Source: Hyphomicrobiales bacterium (lineage in GTDB: Bacteria > Pseudomonadota > Alphaproteobacteria > Rhizobiales > Xanthobacteraceae). Taken from it: a DNA stretch of 64,000 bases. Under the pieces are notes generated by a model. It worked only from the letters and a program-made list of their open reading frames with translations. It did no database searches and was not told the origin of the DNA. Below, one piece after another: positions 17,666-25,853 of this stretch. The DNA is taken from the NCBI GenBank assembly GCA_018335895.1, contig JAGXQU010000191.1, positions 1-64,000 of the forward strand, in the 5' to 3' direction. Positions within the stretch are counted from its first letter, which is position 1; every line of letters starts with the position of its first letter. Position numbers and translations under genes: made by a program.

Positions 17666-17781
17666 GTTAGAAAAGCTAGCAATTTCAACGGCCATGCCGA
17701 CAAAATTCCCCTTTCCGCGGCATTGTCTAATAAGACGAAGTTTCAGTTTGTCGGAATGAAATTGAAGGGGTTGTCTCTCAA
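17645..17781 (+). repeat. Direct repeat copy 2 (tRNA-Arg-associated attachment remnant)
   Basis: The same-orientation homologue of 8805-8936, about 9 kb away. It continues the antisense tRNA-Arg fragment through GTTAGAAAAGC, CCGACAAAA, TTGTCTAATAAGACGAAG and TTTGTCGGAATGA to GTCTCTCA. The final TCA is the stop codon (17778-17780) of the ABM-methylglyoxal synthase gene, exactly parallel to copy 1 and the MetE-like gene. Confidence 0.8.
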
Positions 17782-18458
17782 GAACAAGCTCTGTGAGCCA
17801 ACAGCCGATCCGCAGTGCTCTCGTTCATCGCAAGCCTAACATTTTTTAGTACAGCTACTCGAGTCAATGCTTTGACATCTACGTCATGCGGCTGCGGTGC
17901 CAACGGATCTACGAAGAATAGAAGCGTCTGCACCCTGCCCTCGACGATCAGGGAGCCCATTTGCAAATCGCCGCCCTGTGGACCGCTGACCAGCCGGTTG
18001 ATTCTCAACGACGGACAACGCTGCTCAACGACCCTTCCTGTGTTCTCAGTCGAATAAATTTCAAACTGCCTGACCGCACTTTCGTTACGCTGCACCCATC
18101 CTGCGAGCCTGTCCTTGCAGGACTCATGCGCAACAAGACCTAAACCGGGCCTAACTATAGCCGCGTCACTTGAACCGTCGGCCAGCGACCATTCTCGAAC
18201 TTCTTTTGAAACTATCCAATCCTTTGTCTTTTGCGAGAAACTAAGGAAGTGAGGAGTCTTCAGGTGATTCTGGAAATCTTCTGCACGATCGTATAGTTCA
18301 TAAAGAAAGACTTGCTCGCAATTTTGGTCAAAGCTGACATCAAATCGCCTGCAGCCATGAGAATGTGTGAGTGACGTTACCCCTTGCTGCCGAACGACCA
18401 GTTGGAAAGAGTCGGCATATTCCGGCTTGACGACAAAGAGTACTGTTACAACATGCAT
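17778..18458 (-). CDS. Fusion protein: LsrG-like ABM domain + methylglyoxal synthase domain
   Basis: 226 residues. Residues 1-95 resemble LsrG-type antibiotic-biosynthesis-monooxygenase (ABM) domains: MHVVTVLFVV, CRRFDVSFDQ, FLYELYDRAEDFQNHLKTPHF. Residues 107-220 resemble methylglyoxal synthase, which converts DHAP to methylglyoxal and phosphate. His111, Asp164 (SGPQGGD), Asp184 (FFVDPL), His191 and Asp194 (PHDVD) match E. coli MgsA His19, Asp71, Asp91, His98 and Asp101 with nearly identical spacing. The C-terminal tail is about 20 residues shorter than MgsA and ends in the direct repeat, so it may be clipped. It follows otnK by one base, last in the TRAP-otnK operon, whose pathway should make DHAP. 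The fusion is unfamiliar to me. Confidence 0.82.
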   Translation of the reverse strand: MHVVTVLFVVKPEYADSFQLVVRQQGVTSLTHSHGCRRFDVSFDQNCEQVFLYELYDRAEDFQNHLKTPHFLSFSQKTKDWIVSKEVREWSLADGSSDAAIVRPGLGLVAHESCKDRLAGWVQRNESAVRQFEIYSTENTGRVVEQRCPSLRINRLVSGPQGGDLQMGSLIVEGRVQTLLFFVDPLAPQPHDVDVKALTRVAVLKNVRLAMNESTADRLLAHRACS

Positions 18459-18459
18459 T

Positions 18460-19743
18460 TCAGTTCACTGATTCTTGACTAGTCAATTTTTCCCAAGCCG
18501 AAATAAGGAAATCGTCGTTGCCAAAATTTCCTGACTTCAGTGCAATCGCGAGTTCTGGAGTGTGAGCGGAATACATCCACGGCACACCGGGAGCGATCTC
18601 AGGACCAACCTGAAGCGCCTTTAGCGAAGTTGCCTGAATCACCGCACCCGAGGTCTCGCCCCCCGCAATGATCAATCTGTCGAAGCCGTTGGCGATCAGG
18701 AATTTGGCAATCCCGCCGAGCGCGTTCTCAACGACCCGCGATGCTCGTGATTCGCCCAGAATGCGCTTCACCAATTCAACCTGCTCAGGAGCGTCGCTTG
18801 CGTAAATCAATACAGGCTTAATCGCATCTTGCTTGAGTGCCCAGGCACATGCCTCATCGATCGTCGACGGGTTTCTGTCCAACTCAACTGCGTCTAGTTT
18901 CCGTGTCGGAAAGCCCGCTGCTATCGCTTTCACAATCTGCCCGCGTGTGGCGACCGAACATGAGCCTGCCAGAATTGCCGAGCGCCCTCGCGAACGATAG
19001 CGAAATCGATTCGCGCGCGAAATTGTCTGTAGTCCAAGGCGCCGGTAAATCCCCGGCAAGCCGATTGCAATTCCAGACCCTCCGACGAGCAAAGGTCGCA
19101 TCTCGTTGGCCTCCACGAGACTAACGAGGTGCTCGTTGGCGATCGCGTCCGCGATGAAATAAGAGACCCCTGCAACATCTCCGGCGGCGAGCGACTCCCT
19201 AATACTGCCTGCCCCCTCTGTAACTTTATCCAAGCTTAGTAGTCCGACGTTTGCCCTGGTCTGCGCGCTCATTAGGCGGACGAGCGAAGAGTCCCGCATC
19301 GGCGTCAACGGATGATCCTTCATAGGACTTTCGTGCAGCAGTTGCTGACCGACAAAGAGATATCCCTTGAATACCGTGCGGCCGTTCTCTGGGAACGCGG
19401 GGCAGACGATTGTGGAACCTGCTCCAAGCCGGAGCCTCAATGCATCCGCTACGGGACCGATATTCCCGTTTGCAGTAGAATCGAACGTTGAGCATATCTT
19501 CAGCAGAACTTGTCGCGCTCCGGCGGCGAGCAACTTTTCGCAGGCATCGAGCGACAACTTTACCGCTTCCTCAACAGGCGCGGTCCGGGTCTTCAGCGCC
19601 GCAACGACGACGTCTGATTCCTGGTATTGGTGAAAGCTTTCCGTATTCGCGACGACCTGGGTGACACTCAGTCCACCTTGCGAAAGCGTGAGGGCGACGT
19701 CGCTTGCGCCGGTCATGTCGTCCGCTATGACGCCGAGGATCAT
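18460..19743 (-). CDS. otnK: 3-oxo-tetronate kinase (four-carbon acid sugar kinase, DUF1537)
   Basis: 427 residues. It resembles E. coli OtnK along its whole length: GVIADDMTGASDVA at the N-terminus (substrate domain), KICSTFDSTANGNIGPV, CPAFPENGRTVFKGYLFV, and the C-terminal nucleotide domain IIAGGETSGAVIQ and PGVPWMYS, then LALKSGNFG. OtnK phosphorylates 3-oxo-tetronates at O4 in catabolism of D-erythronate and L-threonate. The ATG at 19743 is preferred over an upstream TTG that would overlap dctM. It is encoded after the TRAP transporter and opposite otnC, which uses its product. Confidence 0.92.
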   Translation of the reverse strand: MILGVIADDMTGASDVALTLSQGGLSVTQVVANTESFHQYQESDVVVAALKTRTAPVEEAVKLSLDACEKLLAAGARQVLLKICSTFDSTANGNIGPVADALRLRLGAGSTIVCPAFPENGRTVFKGYLFVGQQLLHESPMKDHPLTPMRDSSLVRLMSAQTRANVGLLSLDKVTEGAGSIRESLAAGDVAGVSYFIADAIANEHLVSLVEANEMRPLLVGGSGIAIGLPGIYRRLGLQTISRANRFRYRSRGRSAILAGSCSVATRGQIVKAIAAGFPTRKLDAVELDRNPSTIDEACAWALKQDAIKPVLIYASDAPEQVELVKRILGESRASRVVENALGGIAKFLIANGFDRLIIAGGETSGAVIQATSLKALQVGPEIAPGVPWMYSAHTPELAIALKSGNFGNDDFLISAWEKLTSQESVN

Positions 19744-19750
19744 GGGCCAC

Positions 19751-21034
19751 TCAGCGAGAAAGCCAGACAAGCGCCATCGGCACGGCTTCGACGTAGGTAA
19801 CGATGATCAGTACTGCGATGGCGATCACAAACATGGGGGGTAGCTGGCGTGAGACAGAGATAATGCCGACGTTTGCAAGTTTTGCGGCCACGAACAACGT
19901 GCCGCCAACCGGCGGGGTATAAAGCCCAATTGCAAGATTGAAAGTCATTATCAATCCAAGATGGACCGGATCAATTCCAAAGGCCTTCGCGGTTGGGATG
20001 AAAAGCGGCGCCGTAAGGATAAGTGCTGGCAGCGGCTCCAGAAATATCCCGATCAGGATCAGGGCGATGTTCAACAGCAGAAGGAAGACCCAGCGCGAAC
20101 CGGCAATCTCCGAGATTACTTGCGTTAACTGAGCGGGTATCTGCTCGATCGTAATGAGCCAAGCTAAGGCAGCGGTCGCTCCGATGACGACCATGACGAC
20201 GGCGCTCGTGATAAAGGAATGAAGAATGATGGCAGGTAGCTGGATCAGCTGGACCTCCCGATAGATAAGCAGGCCCGTCACCAAGCCATACACGACCGCG
20301 ACGGCGGCCGCTTCCGTCGGCGTGAAAATGCCTGAATAGATTCCACCAAGAATGATCACGGGCGCGAGCAGCGCCGGGCCGCTATCGAGTAGAGCTGCAA
20401 CAATCTCATTGCGGCGAGGAGTCTGGCCGCCGAGATCGCAGCCCAGTTGGCGGCCCTTGTAGATGCAAAGGCCAATCAATCCGACTGCGAAAAGGAGCCC
20501 GGGCACAATTCCAGATAGGAACAGGTCTTTGACGGAGACATTTCCCACGAAGCCGTAAACGAGCAGCGGTATAGAAGGCGGAATCAGAATTCCCAGCGTC
20601 CCCGACGTCGCGACCAATGCCGCCGAGTAAGACGCTGGGTATCCATTGTTCTTCATTGCCGGAATCATGACTGATCCGACCGCAGCCGAGTCAGCAATTG
20701 CGGAACCTGAAATCGCACCAAATGCGGTGGACGATGAAACGGTAACAACGCCCAGCCCGCCGGGCAGAAAGCCCAACAAGACCCTCGCGAGCTCAATCAA
20801 CCTCCGGCCGATGCCGCCGCTGCTGATCAATTCTCCAGCGAGGATAAACAATGGAATCGCCGCAAGATGGAGCGGCTCAACACCGCCGAGAAAAGTTATG
20901 AATATGGATTCCAGCGGATAAGACCGAGCAAAAAAACCGATTGCTGCGATCGTAGTTAATAGCAACGACCACACCAGCGGCATGCTCAGTAGGGCGAGAG
21001 CGAAGAAGACGGCGGTGATAAAAGCGAGGACCAT
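19751..21034 (-). CDS. TRAP transporter large permease (DctM family)
   Basis: 427 residues, about twelve membrane segments and no extra domains. DctM signatures are visible: AFGAISGSAIADSAAVGSVM near residue 105, GTLGILIPPSIPLLVYG near residue 150, FTPTEAAAVAVVYG near residue 235 and GLYTPPVGGTLFVAA near residue 355. It works with the small permease and DctP encoded just upstream as a sodium- or proton-coupled importer. The context suggests a tetronate or its precursor sugar acid as substrate. Confidence 0.93.
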   Translation of the reverse strand: MVLAFITAVFFALALLSMPLVWSLLLTTIAAIGFFARSYPLESIFITFLGGVEPLHLAAIPLFILAGELISSGGIGRRLIELARVLLGFLPGGLGVVTVSSSTAFGAISGSAIADSAAVGSVMIPAMKNNGYPASYSAALVATSGTLGILIPPSIPLLVYGFVGNVSVKDLFLSGIVPGLLFAVGLIGLCIYKGRQLGCDLGGQTPRRNEIVAALLDSGPALLAPVIILGGIYSGIFTPTEAAAVAVVYGLVTGLLIYREVQLIQLPAIILHSFITSAVVMVVIGATAALAWLITIEQIPAQLTQVISEIAGSRWVFLLLLNIALILIGIFLEPLPALILTAPLFIPTAKAFGIDPVHLGLIMTFNLAIGLYTPPVGGTLFVAAKLANVGIISVSRQLPPMFVIAIAVLIIVTYVEAVPMALVWLSR

Positions 21035-21037
21035 TGC

Positions 21038-21565
21038 CTACTCGCTGTGAAGCCCGGCATCTGAAACACCGGATGCCAGAAGTACTGTCTCGTATAGTAC
21101 GAAGATCATCGTCAGCAGCGCGCCGACAGGCATCGCTAAGTACTGCAGGCCAACCGGCCAGTACAGGACGCTCATCTGCTGTTCCATTGTACTCGAAACG
21201 ATCAGTAGCCCCTTCCACACCAGTAGTGCGAGCAGCAAGATGATCGCCAGTCTCGTTGCCAAGTCACCGACGCGCCTTATCGGACCAGGCAGTATCGACA
21301 CGAGTTCGACTATTCGCATGTGCAACCCGCGGCGGGCAGCCGCAGCACAGCCGAAGAACGTTGCCCAAACCAGTACAAATTCGCCGAACTCGGTGTTCCA
21401 CGCTATGTCCGCGTCGAGAACCGCTCGCGAAACTACATTCACGAACATTACCGTAATCAGGAATACTGCCAGCAGGACAAGCACCATATCGATGGCGTCG
21501 CCGAGAGCCTGAAGGAGGAAAGGCTCTCGGCGCGTTGGTCGATAGAAGAAGCGCGGCTGATTCAC
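21038..21565 (-). CDS. TRAP transporter small permease (DctQ family)
   Basis: 175 residues, four hydrophobic segments. The DctQ-type pattern is NVVSRAVLDADIAWNTEFGEF, then VLVWATFFGCAAAARRGLHMRI. It starts at 21565 and ends three bases before the dctM-type gene. It is the membrane partner of the adjacent large permease. Confidence 0.9.
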   Translation of the reverse strand: MNQPRFFYRPTRREPFLLQALGDAIDMVLVLLAVFLITVMFVNVVSRAVLDADIAWNTEFGEFVLVWATFFGCAAAARRGLHMRIVELVSILPGPIRRVGDLATRLAIILLLALLVWKGLLIVSSTMEQQMSVLYWPVGLQYLAMPVGALLTMIFVLYETVLLASGVSDAGLHSE

Positions 21566-21573
21566 TTGGACTA

Positions 21574-22596
21574 TCAGGATCTGACTGGCATCGATTTCCG
21601 GATCGTCTCGGCCGACGAGAGCATTTCATCGACTTCTTTGGCGCCAAACCGTTCGCGCGCCTTGTCGTACACGCTGTTCACCGCGTTCCGAAACGGTTCG
21701 ATGTTCGGACGGGCTACTTTGGCGCCCTTCGAAGACATCTCCGACAACTGTTTGTCTTCGTCGGTACGCACAAGCTGACGTGAGAACGCAGCGGCGGATG
21801 TAGCGGCCTTTGATACCGCTTCACGCTCTTTCTCCGAGAGTTTCTGCCAAGTCTTTTCCGATACCGCCATTGGCAGCGGCGAGTATACGTGCCGCGTGAG
21901 CGTAATGTGCGGAGCGACTTCGTAGAAGCGAAGTGAGTAGATAGTGTCGGTCGGGTTCTCCTGACCGATCACGGTACCCTGCTGGATTGCAAGGTACACT
22001 TCGGTCACCGGTAGAACGATGGGCACGAAGCCGATCGACTCAACGATCCACCGGATCATGTCGTTCGGAAATACGCGCATCCGCTTTCCGCGAGCGTCGG
22101 CAGGGCTCCCAAGCGCCTCTTTGGTCGTGAATGACCGGAAGCCCGCCTCCCAGGTCGAAAGCATGCGCAGGCCATAGGACGGCATTTTTCCGAACTCCCG
22201 CTTCAGCCACTCGGAGTCGTCGTACAGTTTCCATCCCTGTTCGTAGCTGTCGACTAGGAACGGCATGGCCGTTAAGTTGAGATTTCTATGAATCGGTGCG
22301 TAGCTGCCTGTTGCGCTAACCGTGAAGTCCAGACCGCCGAGTTGTAACTGCTCAATCGCCTTGGGGTCGTTAGCGAGCTGGCCTGAGTGAAAGACCTGTA
22401 CCGAGAGCCGCCTGTCGCTGAGTTCAGCGACTTTTTGCGCAAAGTGCTCTGCCGCCTTCTGGCGTGAACCGACAGGTGTGTCGGTGTGGCTAAAGCGAAG
22501 CACTGTCGCCTGCTGCGCGCTCGAACGCGATATGAATGGGGCGCTCAGCGCAGCAGCGCTTGCGCTCGTAAGAAAAGTACGGCGGTTAAACGTCAT
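21574..22596 (-). CDS. TRAP transporter substrate-binding protein (DctP family), Tat-type signal
   Basis: 340 residues from the ATG at 22596, which has GGGGAGGAG upstream; the frame is open to 22689. The N-terminus MTFNRRTFLTSASAAALSAP has a twin-arginine (NRRTFL) export signal. The conserved binding Arg region is seen as GKRMRVFPNDMIRW near residue 155 and GQENPTDTIYSLRFYE near residue 195. It is the first gene of the leftward otn operon and starts at the divergent promoter with the 14-base palindrome. Confidence 0.92.
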   Translation of the reverse strand: MTFNRRTFLTSASAAALSAPFISRSSAQQATVLRFSHTDTPVGSRQKAAEHFAQKVAELSDRRLSVQVFHSGQLANDPKAIEQLQLGGLDFTVSATGSYAPIHRNLNLTAMPFLVDSYEQGWKLYDDSEWLKREFGKMPSYGLRMLSTWEAGFRSFTTKEALGSPADARGKRMRVFPNDMIRWIVESIGFVPIVLPVTEVYLAIQQGTVIGQENPTDTIYSLRFYEVAPHITLTRHVYSPLPMAVSEKTWQKLSEKEREAVSKAATSAAAFSRQLVRTDEDKQLSEMSSKGAKVARPNIEPFRNAVNSVYDKARERFGAKEVDEMLSSAETIRKSMPVRS

Positions 22597-22664
22597 TTGC
22601 TCCTCCCCTATCAGGCCCCTGCGTTGCACAATTATCTTGTGAACTCGGCTCCGATCAATTACGT

Positions 22665-22678
22665 ATACATTAATGTAT
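22665..22678. promoter_or_regulatory. Perfect palindrome in divergent otn promoter (candidate GntR operator)
   Basis: ATACATTAATGTAT is a perfect 14-bp palindrome in the 92-base gap between the two divergent operons of module C. It lies just before the lactonase start at 22689. AT-rich palindromes of this size are common operators of FadR-type GntR proteins, and such a regulator is encoded in the rightward operon at 25816. Confidence 0.6.
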
Positions 22679-22688
22679 CCATAGGTCA

Positions 22689-23723
22689 ATGTCCTCCGTG
22701 ATTAAGCTGAATCAACACGAACCGCCGAGATTGGCCGCTGTCACAACGATCGGATCGGGATTGAAGCGCCCGGAGTGCGTGTTGACGCACCAATCGGGGT
22801 TGATTTTTGTGCCTAGTTGGGATGGCTCGGGCGGCGTATCGATCGTTCGACCCGACGCTCCAACTGTTCAGATTCATGGCGCTCTCCCGTCTGGCGTTGC
22901 CTTGAAGCCAAACGGAATCGCTCTTGAACCTGGCGGCAGGTTTCTGCTCGCGCATCTGGGTCTGGAACACGGTGGAATCTACCGGCTCGATTGCGATGGC
23001 AGCGTCGAACCGGTGTTGACCGAATTGAGTGGGCGCGTGATTCCGCCGTGCAACTTCGTACTGCTGGATCGCAGCAGTAGAATATGGTTCTCGGTATCTA
23101 CGACGGTGTCACCGAGATGGAATGATTATCGCGCTGACGCTAGTACAGGCTTTATCGCCGTGCTCGACCGCAGCGGCGCGCGCATTGTCGCCGACGGCTT
23201 GGCTTATGCGAACGAGTTCGCGCTAAGCGAAGACGAGCAGTACCTGTATGTGAACGAGACCTTCGGCCGGCGCACTTCTCGCTTTACGGTCGGCACAAAT
23301 GCCAAGCTGATGAACAGAACGACAGTAGCTGAATACGGCAGGGGGATATTTCCTGATGGAATCGCATTGGACGAAGATCGAGGCCTCTGGATTACCAGCC
23401 CGGTCTCAAACTGTGTTCTGCACGTGGATTCGCGCGGACGGCAGACCGTAGTCCTTCACGAGTTTATCTCGAATCACATCGACCAAGCTGAGGACTCTTT
23501 TCGCAACGCCAAGTTCAGCCGCGCATATTTCGAGACAACGCCAGCGAATACGCTCCGAAACATCTCTAGTCTTGCGTTCGGCGGATCGGATTTGCGCAGT
23601 GCGTATTTGGGGAGCTTGTTGGGCGATGCAGTTCCCAAATTCGAAACTGATATTGCCGGACTCAGGATGCCGCATTTCGACTATCCGCTGGGACGCTTAC
23701 AGGAAGTAGCGAGATCTACATGA
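22689..23723 (+). CDS. SMP-30/gluconolactonase family protein
   Basis: 344 residues with the six-bladed SGL propeller pattern. Candidate metal ligands are Glu in LKRPECVL, Asn in LAYANEFALSEDEQYLYVNE and Asp in FPDGIALDEDRGLWI. The family opens sugar lactones to acids. In context it would open the lactone made by the Gfo/Idh/MocA dehydrogenase two genes on. It is the first gene of the rightward operon and overlaps the next start in ATGA. Confidence 0.88.
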   Translation: MSSVIKLNQHEPPRLAAVTTIGSGLKRPECVLTHQSGLIFVPSWDGSGGVSIVRPDAPTVQIHGALPSGVALKPNGIALEPGGRFLLAHLGLEHGGIYRLDCDGSVEPVLTELSGRVIPPCNFVLLDRSSRIWFSVSTTVSPRWNDYRADASTGFIAVLDRSGARIVADGLAYANEFALSEDEQYLYVNETFGRRTSRFTVGTNAKLMNRTTVAEYGRGIFPDGIALDEDRGLWITSPVSNCVLHVDSRGRQTVVLHEFISNHIDQAEDSFRNAKFSRAYFETTPANTLRNISSLAFGGSDLRSAYLGSLLGDAVPKFETDIAGLRMPHFDYPLGRLQEVARST

Positions 23724-24826
23724 GCAAGAACGTGAAGTTTCGAATTGCGGTGCTGCCCGGAGACGGAATCGGCTGCGAGGTTATGCCCCCTTGTCTGGCT
23801 TTGCTCGATCAACTCGCGCGCGAGTCCGGAGAGTTCTCTTTCGACTTTCAGGAGCACCAAGCTGGCGCGTTCGCGTACAAGGAAACCGGCTCCGCCCTTC
23901 CCGCGTCTGCGCTTGCGGCGGCACGCAATGCCGACGCCATTCTGCTCGGCGCGATGGGTTGGCCGGACATACGGTATCCCGACGGAACCGAGATAGCGCC
24001 GCAGCTCGATCTACGCTTTGAACTCGGGCTCTACGCTGGCGTAAGACCAGTGCGAACTTTTCCCAATGTGCGCCGGATCCTCGCAGATGATCGAGCCGCC
24101 AATCTCGACTTCGTCATCATTCGCGAATCGACTGAGGGGCTTTTCGCTTCACGCGGGAAAGGCGTCGTTCGGGACGATCAGGAAGCATCCGACACGATGG
24201 TGATTACTCGCGCGGTCTGCGAATCACTGTTCGACATGGCATTCGCGATTGCGCGGGAGAGGAAACGGCGTGGGTCTCCGGGTATCGTTACCTGCGTCGA
24301 CAAAGCAAACGTCTTTGCGTCGTTCGCTTTTTTTCGGAAAATATTCTTGGAACGCGCTGCGCTGAATCCGGATATTGAGGCGCGGTGCGCTTATGTCGAC
24401 GCGGTCGCACTATATCTTGTGACCAAGCCCTGGGAGTTCGACGTACTCGTGACCGAGAACATGTTCGGAGATATACTTTCCGACTTGGGGGCCGGCTTAA
24501 TGGGTGGAATGGGTTTTGCTCCCTCCGCTGACATCGGCGACAGGTACGCAGTGTTTCAGCCCTGCCACGGCACCGCGCCAGACATAACCGGCACAGGCAA
24601 GGCAAATCCGATCGCCACCTTTTTGTCCGCTGCAATGATGCTCGATTGGCTCGGCCAAAAGCACGAGCTGAGCGCCATGAACCACGCTGCCAAACGGATA
24701 CGGGTTGCGATCGACAGTGCTTTTGCTTCCGGGATGAAGCCGTTCGAAATTGGGGGAACGGCAACTACAAAGGACGTGACCGAGACCGTTCTCGGTGCAC
24801 TTGAAACCGATGCCGTCCAAGCCTGA
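23720..24826 (+). CDS. Isocitrate/isopropylmalate-type dehydrogenase (tartrate/D-malate DH-like)
   Basis: 368 residues. The beta-decarboxylating dehydrogenase signatures are VLPGDGIG, the catalytic Lys region CVDKANV, YVDAVALYLVTKPWEFDVLV with TENMFGDILSD (Asp ligands for metal), and CHGTAPDITGTGKANPIA (NAD site). These enzymes oxidise 2-hydroxy or 2,3-dihydroxy acids such as tartrate and D-malate. In known tetronate routes the oxidation is done by PdxA2 or LtnD, so this enzyme could be the replacement oxidation step. ATGA overlaps join it to the lactonase gene. Exact substrate is inferred only from neighbours. Confidence 0.87.
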   Translation: MSKNVKFRIAVLPGDGIGCEVMPPCLALLDQLARESGEFSFDFQEHQAGAFAYKETGSALPASALAAARNADAILLGAMGWPDIRYPDGTEIAPQLDLRFELGLYAGVRPVRTFPNVRRILADDRAANLDFVIIRESTEGLFASRGKGVVRDDQEASDTMVITRAVCESLFDMAFAIARERKRRGSPGIVTCVDKANVFASFAFFRKIFLERAALNPDIEARCAYVDAVALYLVTKPWEFDVLVTENMFGDILSDLGAGLMGGMGFAPSADIGDRYAVFQPCHGTAPDITGTGKANPIATFLSAAMMLDWLGQKHELSAMNHAAKRIRVAIDSAFASGMKPFEIGGTATTKDVTETVLGALETDAVQA

Positions 24827-25853
24827 TAAGCAACGCCTCAAACTGGCGGTTTCTGGAACCGGATTCTTCAGCCGCTTCCACTATCGGGCGTGGAAACGGA
24901 TTCCCGAAATCGATCTTGCCGCGGTCTGCAACAGATCCGTAGAGCGCGCCCAGGACTTTGCGACCGAATTTGGCATTCCGAAGGTGTTTTCGGACTTCGA
25001 GACGATGTTAGCAGCCGCGGAGGTAAATTTAGTCGATATCGTAACACCGCCCGAGACGCATCTTGCTTCGATCGCTGCTGCCGCCAAATACCGCGTGAAC
25101 ATAATTTGTCAGAAGCCGTTCTGCGGCAATCTCGAGGAGGCTCAAGAGGCGATCGCAATTGCGGCCGACGCAGGAATAAAGATTGTAGTGCACGAAAACT
25201 TTCGTTTTCAACCGTGGTATCACGCGATTAGGAAGTTGCTGGAAGCAGATGTGCTCGGCCGGATTTACCAGGCCCAGTTCCGCTTGCGTCCGGGCGATGG
25301 CCAAGGCGATGCGGCATATCTCGATCGTCAACCCTATTTTCAGCGTATGCCGAGATTTCTGATCCATGAAACCGGCATTCATCTAATCGACGTTTTTCGA
25401 TATCTGTTCGGTGAGGTCGACTCGGTGATCGCGGCCTTGCGCAAGCTGAACTCCGCTATCTCCGGGGAGGACTCGGGAATCGTCATTTTTGACATGACTT
25501 CCGGCGCGCGATGCGTTTTTGATGGTAACCGGCTTGCTGATCACGTAGCCGAAAACCGGCGACTGACGATGGGGGAGTTGCTTATCGAGGGATCCAAGGG
25601 ATCACTGCGTCTCGACGGCGATGGCAACATCTGGATTCGGTCTTTTCTTGCAAATGAGGAGCACAAACATCATTATGAATGGAGCAACGTCGATTTCGGC
25701 GGAGATTGCGTTTTTCGTTTTCAACGGCACGTCGTAGACCACCTTTTGCGCGGGGATGTCCTCCACAATTCCGCAGCCGATTACCTGACCAATATTCGCG
25801 TTGAGGAAGCCGTCTATGCCTCGAGCAAGCAAGGCTGCCGTATCCCGATCTAA
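24810..25853 (+). CDS. Gfo/Idh/MocA family oxidoreductase
   Basis: 347 residues. The N-terminal Rossmann fold reads LAVSGTGFFSRFHYRAWKR, the catalytic lysine is in CQKPFCGN (QKP instead of the common EKP), and the C-terminal domain has HETGIHLIDVFRYLFG with the conserved His. It oxidises sugars or polyols with NAD(P). It starts at the ATG at 24810, inside the end of the upstream gene (17-base overlap); a GTG at 24795 is possible. Together with the SMP-30 lactonase it would convert an aldose to an aldonate, perhaps a C4 sugar to tetronate. Confidence 0.87.
   Translation: MPSKPDKQRLKLAVSGTGFFSRFHYRAWKRIPEIDLAAVCNRSVERAQDFATEFGIPKVFSDFETMLAAAEVNLVDIVTPPETHLASIAAAAKYRVNIICQKPFCGNLEEAQEAIAIAADAGIKIVVHENFRFQPWYHAIRKLLEADVLGRIYQAQFRLRPGDGQGDAAYLDRQPYFQRMPRFLIHETGIHLIDVFRYLFGEVDSVIAALRKLNSAISGEDSGIVIFDMTSGARCVFDGNRLADHVAENRRLTMGELLIEGSKGSLRLDGDGNIWIRSFLANEEHKHHYEWSNVDFGGDCVFRFQRHVVDHLLRGDVLHNSAADYLTNIRVEEAVYASSKQGCRIPI

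Noticed and set aside
17561..17839. 92-residue frame containing TPAGIEPATNSLE
   Set aside because: The peptide is the antisense translation of a tRNA-Arg 3' half; it marks an attachment site, not a protein.
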